Positions 1 through 5,861 of a stretch of DNA of 12,175 bases are shown here, piece after piece. Position numbers and translations under genes: made by a program. Origin of the DNA: Acidobacteriaceae bacterium (GTDB taxonomy: Bacteria; Acidobacteriota; Terriglobia; Terriglobales; Acidobacteriaceae); NCBI GenBank assembly GCA_003133425.1, contig PKXI01000066.1:1-12175 (forward strand). Direction: 5' to 3'. Every line of letters begins with the position of its first letter. Positions within the stretch are counted from its first letter, which is position 1. The notes under the pieces are model-generated. The model saw only the letters and a program-made list of their open reading frames with translations, had not been told where the DNA came from and searched no databases.

Positions 1-18
1 GGCGGCGTCCACGCCGCC
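1..18. other. Perfect GC-rich hairpin at window edge
   Basis: Bases 1-8 (GGCGGCGT) are the exact reverse complement of bases 11-18, separated by two C. The hairpin lies 29 bases past the stop of the minus-strand membrane-protein gene, so it could be the stem of its transcription terminator. The T-tract that would decide this lies outside the window. On the plus strand no T-run follows. Confidence 0.35.
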
Positions 19-47
19 AGACATCGCCCCAATTCACGGATCGGCTC

Positions 48-794
48 TTAGTCGGAGACCATCAGCTCTCCCGGCATAATCGGCCGAGTCCGGGGCAGCA
101 TTCCGCGCCAGGTTGCCAGGCCCATGAACAGCAGAGAAATGGCGAAAACGAGGAACTTGATCTGGCTTCCCGCTTGAGTGGGGCCAACATTCGACGGCAG
201 AAGCTTCCAGACCACGAGCAGGACGGTTTGTGCGATGGTGACCGCCCATACCGAGCCGTAGAAATAGCGCCGCTCGCTGCCCTCGCCCTTGGTGGAGGGC
301 CCGACGCGGGGCAGCTTGCCCATCAGGCCGAGAAGCAGGATGACCGCACAGAGCGGCGAATAGGCGTAAGTGTAGATCTGCTTCATGCGCCACTCGCCCG
401 TGAAGGCGGCAATTGCCAGGCCGCTCAGGTTGAGCAGCGCAAAGCTGATCACTGCGTTCCACGCAAAGGTGTAGCAGATCCTGCGATAGAGGGGGTTGGG
501 CTTGTCCTCGTCGAAGCGGAGGATGTACGGGCGGGGCTCAACGCCCGGCAACCGGCCGCGCAGCCCGGCCATGATGGTTCCCACCAGCACCGCCGCCAGC
601 CAGACCCCGTTGGTCCACGTAAACCCACGTGCAAACAGGCTGAAGGTTAAGGGACCGGGAGCCAGAAAAAAGACCCAAATCCATATAGGCAAGTGCAAAG
701 TCCGATAGAGGCGCGTGTTCCGTTCGCGGATTTTACGCGCCTCCGCATATTCAAACTTTCCGTTGTAACGCATGGCCGTGAGTTTCTCAGACAA
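48..794 (-). CDS. Six-helix membrane protein with threefold internal repeat
   Basis: An integral membrane protein of 248 residues and unknown function. Hydrophobic segments lie near residues 35-55, 62-80, 108-130, 140-159, 179-199 and 212-230. Each pair of helices is followed by a short basic/proline motif with spacing G-x-L-P-x-x-x-P, at residues 80-87, 159-166 and 231-238. This suggests a two-helix unit repeated three times. The N-terminal 30 residues are charged and presumably cytoplasmic. The start is uncertain: the longest reading begins at a TTG (794), and an in-frame ATG gives a start at 773 (residue 8). Neither has a strong ribosome binding site. The gene is divergent from the EF-P-like gene, with about 130 bases between them. 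I recognise no named family. Confidence 0.75.
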   Translation of the reverse strand: MSEKLTAMRYNGKFEYAEARKIRERNTRLYRTLHLPIWIWVFFLAPGPLTFSLFARGFTWTNGVWLAAVLVGTIMAGLRGRLPGVEPRPYILRFDEDKPNPLYRRICYTFAWNAVISFALLNLSGLAIAAFTGEWRMKQIYTYAYSPLCAVILLLGLMGKLPRVGPSTKGEGSERRYFYGSVWAVTIAQTVLLVVWKLLPSNVGPTQAGSQIKFLVFAISLLFMGLATWRGMLPRTRPIMPGELMVSD

Positions 795-850
795 ACCGTA
801 GGGTCGTCAACCCTTGGGTGTAAGTGCAGTGGCAAGGGGGGTATCAACCC

Positions 851-856
851 TATAAT
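851..856 (+). promoter_or_regulatory. Consensus -10 box (TATAAT) of the EF-P-like gene
   Basis: A perfect TATAAT lies 68 bases upstream of the ATG at 925, in the gap between two divergent genes. No good -35 hexamer is found at 16-18 bases upstream, so the promoter may depend on an activator or have a weak -35. A start of transcription near 863 would give a leader of about 60 bases ending in the Shine-Dalgarno TGAGGA (915-920). Confidence 0.5.
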
Positions 857-924
857 GGTCGGGGAGCCAGCCGGGATTTTACCCGGGACTTCCGCTCACA
901 AAGTCCAAATTTCTTGAGGAATTC

Positions 925-1497
925 ATGGCCGCACTGATTGAAGCCATTACCGTAAAGCGCAAAATGTACTTTGAGTTTGAAAATACGCCGTATTACTGCA
1001 TGGAAGCAGAGGTTTCCACCCCCACCGCCCGAGGCGGCCAGACGCTGGTGCGGCTCAAAATGCGCAACTTGCTCACCCGTGCTGTCTTCGACAAGACCTT
1101 CAAGGCCGGCGACCGCTTCAAGGAACCGGACCTGGAGTTGGTTGAGGCTTCGTACCTCTACAGCGATGCCGACGGTTCCTACTTCCTTGACCAGGAGACC
1201 TTCGAAACGCTGCAGCTTTCCGGCGGCATGATGGGAGACGCCCTGGAACTCCTGGTGGAGGGCGCAATCATCCAGCTCCACAAGTTCAACGGGAACCCGA
1301 TCGGCCTGCAATTACCGGAAAAAGTCGAACTGGAAGTTAAGTACACCGAGCCCGGTGCGCGAGGCGATACCAGCGGCAACGTAACCAAGCTTGGCCGGCT
1401 GGAGACCGGTCTTGAGATCAAGGTTCCCCTCTACATACAAGAGGGCGAGAAAGTGCGCGTGTTTACTGAAACAAAGGAGTTTGCCGGGCGCGCTTGA
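925..1497 (+). CDS. Elongation factor P family protein, EfpL/YeiP-like tip loop
   Basis: An EF-P family translation factor of 190 residues, the usual family length. EF-P binds between the P and E sites of stalled ribosomes and relieves arrest at proline-rich stretches. The three expected parts are visible: an N-terminal KOW-like domain with RLKMRNLLT (residues 43-51), a central OB domain, and a C-terminal OB domain with the family signature YTEPGARGDTSG. The tip of domain I reads STPTARGGQTL (31-41). This resembles the SPTARG loop of E. coli YeiP (EfpL) rather than the PGKGQ loop of canonical EF-P, so the tip residue is Arg36 rather than a modifiable Lys. The ATG has a good ribosome binding site (TGAGGA, four bases spacing). 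I infer that this is the paralogue and that a canonical efp lies elsewhere, but a sole EF-P with an unusual loop is possible. Confidence 0.93.
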   Translation: MAALIEAITVKRKMYFEFENTPYYCMEAEVSTPTARGGQTLVRLKMRNLLTRAVFDKTFKAGDRFKEPDLELVEASYLYSDADGSYFLDQETFETLQLSGGMMGDALELLVEGAIIQLHKFNGNPIGLQLPEKVELEVKYTEPGARGDTSGNVTKLGRLETGLEIKVPLYIQEGEKVRVFTETKEFAGRA

Positions 1498-1642
1498 GCG
1501 GCATTTCATCATGCGCAGGTTAGTTGCATTTTGTGGTGTGGTCCCTGCTGAGTGAAAGTGCGGCGGCGCTGCGAGCCCGCATCATGATGGCCTCGTGTTC
1601 ACGGCATCTCCCAATATGAGATGAAGATTTCTTCATTCTTTA

Positions 1643-2632
1643 TTGAAGCGGTTGCCTTTTGATCTTGCGCGGGTCTCAATCTCTATGAGAATGCACTGCC
1701 CCGGTAACCGGTTACACCCCCTTTTGTCCCGGAATCGCATACCCTTACTGCTTAACAAATTTGTCCTTCATGCGATATCAGCCTTGTGTCTTTTGATTGC
1801 CGCGCGTAACCTGCCCGCGCAAAATATTGCAGCGTCGGTTGGTGACGGATCATTCAATGGCACTCCTGCCGCAAACGAATCGGGCGCCCGGGCCTTGCCG
1901 CAAAAACTATCGACCCCGGCCCCAACTCCATCCGGTGATTCCCAGAGTGCCCGTTCCGTCGATGGCGCTATCGATTCAGCGTGGTTGAGTCCTGCGCAAA
2001 ATCAGCCCGATGGTCCGCCAGCCTCTCAAACCAAGCGCATCCTCGCGGTGATCCCGAACTTTCGCGCCGTCAACTCCGGCCAGAAGTTGCCCGCGCAGAC
2101 GGTGAAAGAAAAGTTCATCACCACAACCGAGGACTCATTTGACTATTCATCCATATTCATCCCTGCCGTGCTCGCCGGCTATTCCATGGCAGAGGGCGCA
2201 ACGCCAGAGTTTCACCAGGGCGCCGCTGGATATGCCCGTTACTTCTGGCATGCTGCAGCCGATCAAACAATTGAGAACTATATGGTGGAATTTGTAGTGC
2301 CTGTCATCACGCGCGAAGACACGCGGTACTACACAATGGGCAGCGGTGCATTCCTGAAGCGAACCGGCTACGCCCTGAGCCGCGCCGTCATCACCCGCTC
2401 CGACTCCGGGGACCGGGTCTTCAATTTCAGCGAGGTCATTGGCGCCGGCGCCTCTGCCGGCCTCTCCAGCCTCTACTATCCCGCGCGCGAACGCAGCTTC
2501 GCCAATACGGGTACAGAGTGGGGCCTTGATATTGGCATTGACGCTGCAGCCTTCATCGCCAAAGAGTTCTGGCCCGACATTAATCGCGCCATCTTCCACG
2601 CCGGAAACTCCGCCGGCCACACGGAGCACTAG
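1643..2632 (+). CDS. Exported conserved protein of unknown function
   Basis: A protein of up to 329 residues. The longest reading starts at TTG 1643, and in-frame ATGs at 1685 and 1691 are equally plausible. A hydrophobic stretch around residues 40-54 followed by LPAQ|N looks like a signal peptide. Residues 61-130 are a low-complexity linker rich in Pro, Ala, Ser and Thr. The conserved-looking part runs from KRILAVIPNF (131-140) to EFWPDINRAIF (308-318) and includes TREDTRYY and SRAVITRSDSG. I recall this architecture from Acidobacteria hypothetical proteins, but I know no function. Alternating polar/hydrophobic stretches and the export signal suggest an envelope or outer-membrane location, which is inference. 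The stop codon TAG (2630-2632) is the TA target plus the first G of an IS630 end, so the last residues may be altered. Confidence 0.8.
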   Translation: MKRLPFDLARVSISMRMHCPGNRLHPLLSRNRIPLLLNKFVLHAISALCLLIAARNLPAQNIAASVGDGSFNGTPAANESGARALPQKLSTPAPTPSGDSQSARSVDGAIDSAWLSPAQNQPDGPPASQTKRILAVIPNFRAVNSGQKLPAQTVKEKFITTTEDSFDYSSIFIPAVLAGYSMAEGATPEFHQGAAGYARYFWHAAADQTIENYMVEFVVPVITREDTRYYTMGSGAFLKRTGYALSRAVITRSDSGDRVFNFSEVIGAGASAGLSSLYYPARERSFANTGTEWGLDIGIDAAAFIAKEFWPDINRAIFHAGNSAGHTEH

Positions 2633-2745
2633 AGCGATTCCAAGATAGTTATACCCAAGCGGGCTGATCGGAGGCAGGTTGGTTAAGGCGATTGTTCGCG
2701 AGAACCGACGAGGATGCCCAAGCCACTGTCCGACGATTTGCGTTG
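2630..2745 (+). mobile_element. Truncated IS630-family end (tnp 5' end only)
   Basis: Starting at the TA of 2630-2631, 116 bases match the reverse complement of 5580-5695, the transposase-start end of the complete IS630 copy, at 111 positions. The match covers the terminal inverted repeat GAGCGATTCCA, the leader, the ATG at 2714 and ten codons (MPKPLSDDLR). It stops abruptly at 2745, after which the sequence is unrelated. The five differences show that this is an older, separate copy. It is inverted relative to the complete copy. Confidence 0.9.
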
Positions 2746-2822
2746 GCGGGTGGCCCCGGTCCCGGTGACCTTTTCAACCCGTGATGCGGGTGCCCCCAGT
2801 CCCTGGCTTTTGGGGACCGGGG
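2746..2822. repeat. Tandem 40-bp palindromic repeat unit
   Basis: Bases 2746-2765 and 2786-2805 match at 17 of 20 positions with an exact 40-base offset. Each copy contains the arm CCCC(G/A)GTCCC. The matching arm GGGACCGGGG (2813-2822) is the perfect reverse complement of the first arm (2754-2763) and pairs at 9 of 10 positions with the second (2794-2803). A smaller hairpin ACCCG/CGGGT lies between them (2777-2791). It has no coding character and is probably an interspersed palindromic repeat. Confidence 0.65.
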
Positions 2823-2860
2823 AGGTTGCCGCGCTTTCCCTGTCCAGCCGATTCGGAATT

Positions 2861-2893
2861 GGAGTAGGTAATCGGGGACATGATACCTATTCC
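2861..2893 (+). repeat. REP-like hairpin upstream of RAYT relic
   Basis: The arms GGAGTAGGTA (2861-2870) and TACCTATTCC (2884-2893) pair at nine of ten positions, the exception being a G-T. They enclose a loop with the core CGGGGACATG. The hairpin ends 24 bases before the relic of a REP-associated transposase. Such hairpins are the expected substrates of that family and carry a GTAG-like guide, which is also present here (2863-2867 region). The same core recurs at 4620-4629. Confidence 0.55.
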
Positions 2894-2917
2894 CCCGCGT
2901 AATGCTATCGTCCGTGC

Positions 2918-3133
2918 AGGTCGCGGCTCGCTCGCATCGTGATTCCCGGGCTTCCGCATGAAAGGATCTGCTACACGTGGACACGGACGAGGACTTTAGC
3001 GACCTGCGCCGTGCCGAAGCCAACGGACGTCCGCTGGGCGCGCCCGAGTTCGTCACCGGCCTGGAGAAGTTGCTGGGACGCGAGATCGCACGCCGCGCTC
3101 CCAGCCGTAGACCAACGGCGGATGTCCCCGCCG
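2918..3133 (+). pseudogene. Relic of REP-associated (Y1/IS200-like) transposase
   Basis: Two pieces of one protein family are joined with the middle missing. Frame one, from 2921, reads SRLARIVIPGLPH, which matches the N-terminal signature of RAYT/TnpA-REP proteins. The codon before it is AGG where an ATG would be expected. In another frame, from about 2986, follows LRRAEANGRPLG, then EFVTGLEKLLGRE, which is the typical RAYT C-terminus. The HUH motif and catalytic tyrosine region, roughly 150 residues or more, are absent. The relic cannot encode an active enzyme. The family assignment is by recalled motifs, not by a search. The sequence from here to the next gene (3134-3290) shows nothing recognisable. 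Confidence 0.65.
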
Positions 3134-3290
3134 CTGAGCAGCTAGAATTGCTGGTCCCCCAATTAGCAGATTACCAGGGCGCTTCATCGGCTTCGTCTAA
3201 CGCTGCCACCTGCCCGCTGCCATGCCGAGCGATCCATGTCTCAAGTTCAAAACATCGGTCACTCGGCAAATTGTGCTTCAATAGTGGCAA

Positions 3291-4508
3291 ATGAAAATCC
3301 TTATCGCACTCGTGTTGGCAGTCTTCGCAGTCGGCGCTCCTCACAATGACCGGTTTGGCGGCTGGCCTCACTTGACCGGCGTAAAGACCGGTTTCTTTCA
3401 CACGCAAAAGATTGACGGACGCTGGTGGCTGGTCACGCCTGATGGCAACGCCTTCTTCTCAAAAGGGGTGGATAACATCAGCTACCAACCTGAAGCTGCA
3501 TCGGCCCCCAGGGCTCCATCCAATCCCGACGCATGGGCGGCGACCGCAGCGAAGCAGTTGCGAGGGTGGAACTTCAACACCGCTGGCGCATGGTCGGCAA
3601 ATGAGATTAGCCGGCAAGGAATTGCCTATACCGTCATACTCGATATGGCCGCATCGACCCAAAAAGATCTTTGGCTCAAAGGCGGGGTCGTGGATTATTT
3701 CAGTACCGAGTTTCGGAATGCCGCGGACCGTGTCGCAGCGCGGAAGTGTGCGTCTCACTCAAAGGATCCGTGGCTGCTTGGCTACTTCACCGATAACGAG
3801 CTGCGATGGGGCAAGGACTGGCGATCAAAAGACAGCCTGCTTGAGGACTATCTCAAAATGCCTCACCAGGCACCCGGCTTCATCAAGGCAAGCGCATTCG
3901 TAAAGGCGCTCAATCACGACATTACGGAAGAGGACAAAGCGAAGTTCGACGGTCTTGTTGCCGCGGAGTACGCGCGTGTAACCAGCCAGGCGATTCGGCG
4001 CCACGATCCCAACCACTTGGTACTCGGATGCCGGTTCGCCATGTACCCCGGAGATGCAGTTATGGGTGCGGTGGGCGAATACTTCGACGTGATTTCGTTT
4101 CACAGCTACAACGCGGTTGCGCCAGTGGAGCAGCTCCGGCAGATTACGCGTGTTACCGGCAAGCCCGCGATGCTCACGGAGTTCAGTTTCAAAGCGATGG
4201 ATAGCGGACTACCGAATTCCAGGGGAGGCGGTAAACCCGTGGCAACGCAAGCGGACCGGGCGGATGGCTTCGCGGCGTACGCAAATGCTCTTGCAGACAT
4301 TCCCGGAGTTGTGGGCTACCACTGGTTCGAGTATCGCGACGAGCCAAAGGAGGGCAGGTTCGACGGGGAAGATTGTAACTACGGTGTAGTGAATATCGAC
4401 CTTACCCCGTGGGAGGTTCTGACCAGGCGAATGACTACCGTCAACAGCGATATGGAGGCACGTCACGCCACGTCGAAGAATGAAACCAACGCCAACCCGG
4501 CGAAGTGA
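3291..4508 (+). CDS. Secreted clan GH-A glycoside hydrolase (agarase-like)
   Basis: A protein of 405 residues beginning with a short hydrophobic signal-like segment (MKILIALVLAVFAVGA). The region WWLVTPDGNAFFSKGVDN (45-62) is typical of proteins annotated as agarase or beta-galactosidase-like. Two carboxylates fit a retaining clan GH-A TIM barrel: Glu170 in FTDNELRW (Asn-Glu, acid/base) and Glu297 in MLTEFSF (nucleophile). Aromatic segments near the C-terminus (HWFEYRDEP and GEDCNYGVV) probably line the sugar subsites. It would hydrolyse a polysaccharide or oligosaccharide outside the cytoplasm, but the substrate cannot be read from the sequence. Known GH50 agarases are considerably longer, so I do not assign a family number. 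The ATG has only a weak ribosome binding site. It is the only intact non-transposition gene in an island bounded by IS630 ends, so it may have been carried there. Confidence 0.82.
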   Translation: MKILIALVLAVFAVGAPHNDRFGGWPHLTGVKTGFFHTQKIDGRWWLVTPDGNAFFSKGVDNISYQPEAASAPRAPSNPDAWAATAAKQLRGWNFNTAGAWSANEISRQGIAYTVILDMAASTQKDLWLKGGVVDYFSTEFRNAADRVAARKCASHSKDPWLLGYFTDNELRWGKDWRSKDSLLEDYLKMPHQAPGFIKASAFVKALNHDITEEDKAKFDGLVAAEYARVTSQAIRRHDPNHLVLGCRFAMYPGDAVMGAVGEYFDVISFHSYNAVAPVEQLRQITRVTGKPAMLTEFSFKAMDSGLPNSRGGGKPVATQADRADGFAAYANALADIPGVVGYHWFEYRDEPKEGRFDGEDCNYGVVNIDLTPWEVLTRRMTTVNSDMEARHATSKNETNANPAK

Positions 4509-4600
4509 CAGAGTCGGGGCGCGCGATCCACGTCTGACCATCCACGCAATCCCAAGTCTAAAAATCAAGACATGTGCCACCCGCCCACTGTTCCCTTAGA

Positions 4601-4635
4601 GGTGAAGTGATGGGAAATTCGGGGACATGTTCACC
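4601..4635 (+). repeat. Second REP-like hairpin with CGGGGACATG core
   Basis: GGTGAA (4601-4606) and TTCACC (4630-4635) are perfect reverse complements. As in the hairpin at 2861-2893, the right arm lies just after the core CGGGGACATG (4620-4629), and the orientation is the same. It lies between the glycosidase gene and the IS630 copy. The stem is short (6 bp), so the assignment rests mainly on the shared core and layout. Confidence 0.4.
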
Positions 4636-4641
4636 GCAATT

Positions 4642-5611
4642 CTAGAGCGATTCCACAATTGCTGTGCCTTTGTATCCGCAGTGACGGAGCCATGCGGCGG
4701 CGTTGTCTGGAGTGATGGTTTTGAGGTCCGCGGTGACGGCTTGGTCCAAGGCCTCGGCAGTGCGGGCTTTGGCAGCGCGTAAACACTGCTTGAACTTGGA
4801 CCAGGCTTTCTCGATGGGATTAAGGTCCGGCGAGTAAGGCGGCAGATACAACAGTTGCGCGCCACAGGCTTCAATCAACTCGCGGATTCCGTCTACCTTG
4901 TGGGCGCTGAGGTTATCCAGGATCAGCACGTCGCCGGGCCGCAGCGTTGCACACAGCACTTGCTCCACGCAGGCGCGGAAGACATCCCCGTCGGTCGCCG
5001 CAGGGATGGTCATGACCGCATCCATACCGCGCAGGCTCATGGTTCCCAGCGTCGTTAACACCTGCCAGCGGCCATCGGGCGTGGCCTCGGTCACTCGCTC
5101 GCTCCGCGGCGCGCGTCCCCACAGTCGAGTCATCTGCGTGGTGACGCCGCTCTCATCGAGGAACTTGAGCTTCTCCGGCGGGATCGTGGCGACGGTGGCG
5201 AGGAATTCCTCCCGGCGCTTGCGGTTGGCCTCCGTGTCCCGCTCAAGGGCAGGGAGGGACTTTTTTCAGCCCCAGACCCATCTGATGAAGGATCTGACTG
5301 ACGCGGCTCCGGCTCACCGCTACTCCCTGGGCGTGCAATTGTTCGCCCAACTCGGCCAGCGTACGGTCCGGCTGCTCCCGTACCCAATCACGCAATTGCT
5401 CCTTGACCGCCGCAGTGATCCGGCTTACGCGGCCGTGCCGGGACTGCGGCTGGCCGTCCATCCGCCCGCTTAACCGCCGCTGCCGGCGTATCTTGCGCAC
5501 ATACTCGAAGCTGACTCCAAAGCGCCGCGCTAGTTCCGCCTGCGATCCCACCTGGCGCAGATACGCCCGCAGAATCCGGCAACGCAAATCGTCGGACAAT
5601 GGCTTGGGCAT
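4642..5611 (-). pseudogene. IS630-family DDE transposase, two overlapping frames
   Basis: The first frame (5611-5243, 122 residues) holds the N-terminal helix-turn-helix (around residues 10-45, with QAELARRFGVSFEYVRKIRR) and a second DNA-binding region. The next frame (to 4642) holds the catalytic core: LDESG (first Asp), LILDNLSAH (second Asp) and LNPIEKAW (Glu). Thirty-four residues separate the second Asp from the Glu, as in the D34E class. The frames meet at six A of the coding strand (5261-5266). The change needed is +1 (or -2), giving GLGLKKSLPALERD. Family members I recall read KKSLH or KKTLH at this point, so either one extra A broke the gene or expression needs frameshifting or slippage. 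The stop TAG uses the target-site TA plus a flanking G. The conceptual length of about 322 residues is normal. Confidence 0.85.
4645..4655 (+). repeat. IS630 left terminal inverted repeat
   Basis: GAGCGATTCCA, immediately inside the TA at 4643-4644. It also encodes the last codons of the transposase on the minus strand. It matches the right repeat at 10 of 11 positions. Confidence 0.85.
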
Positions 5612-5682
5612 CCTCGTCGGTTCTCGCGAACAATCGCCAAAACCAACCTACCTCCGATCAGCCCGCTTGGGTATAACTATCT

Positions 5683-5693
5683 TGGAACCGCTC
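5683..5693 (-). repeat. IS630 right terminal inverted repeat
   Basis: On the minus strand this reads GAGCGGTTCCA, immediately inside the TA at 5694-5695. It lies 71 bases upstream of the transposase ATG. The outer fragment at 2632 carries the A variant at the sixth position, like the left repeat. Confidence 0.85.
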
Positions 5694-5861
5694 TAAACCC
5701 GCTCGACTGAATGTCGTTATAGCCGCGGGATCTCTCGCCCTGAAATTGCCTTCAGAAACGACGCTTTTAAAGGGCGCGCCGGCCGCCGCTCGCAATCGGT
5801 TCCGGCTTTAGCCGCCGAGGGAATGACTGCTTTCCAAAACAAACGTCAATGCCTGAGCCAC

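Larger units (their letters stand above)
4643..5695 (-). mobile_element. IS630-family insertion sequence, nearly complete
   Basis: The element is bounded by TA dinucleotides at 4643-4644 and 5694-5695, the duplication expected for IS630/Tc1-mariner elements. The terminal inverted repeats are GAGCGATTCCA (4645-4655) and, on the other strand, GAGCGGTTCCA (5683-5693), matching at 10 of 11 positions. The length without the TA is 1049 bp, normal for the family. It holds one transposase gene on the minus strand, split by a frame change. Right-end sequence is repeated in inverted orientation at 2630-2745. Confidence 0.92.

Noticed and set aside
850..1311. Minus-strand frame of 153 codons opposite the EF-P-like gene
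   Set aside because: It is a shadow of the efp-like reading frame with no motifs.
1498..1642. Terminator after the EF-P-like gene
   Set aside because: Only short dyads such as CATCATGATG are present, without a GC-rich stem plus T-run.
2649..3056. Minus-strand frame of 135 codons across the relic region
   Set aside because: It is antisense to the IS630 fragment, the palindromic repeats and the RAYT relic, with no recognisable domain or ribosome binding site.
2977..3294. Open frame of 105 codons starting at GTG
   Set aside because: Its first part is the C-terminus of a RAYT transposase and the rest is unrelated sequence without coding character; it is part of a relic, not a gene.
5261..5266. 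Standard -1 programmed frameshift at A AAA AAG
   Set aside because: The -1 frame does not lead into the catalytic frame; the required change is +1 or -2.
2630..5695. Classical composite transposon with two complete IS copies
   Set aside because: The left copy is only 116 bases and lacks nearly all of the transposase and its other end, so at best it is a decayed or end-sharing compound element.
5803..5814. Palindrome CGGCTTTAGCCG downstream of glmS as terminator
   Set aside because: The stem is short with a minimal loop, and no T-run follows in the direction of glmS transcription.
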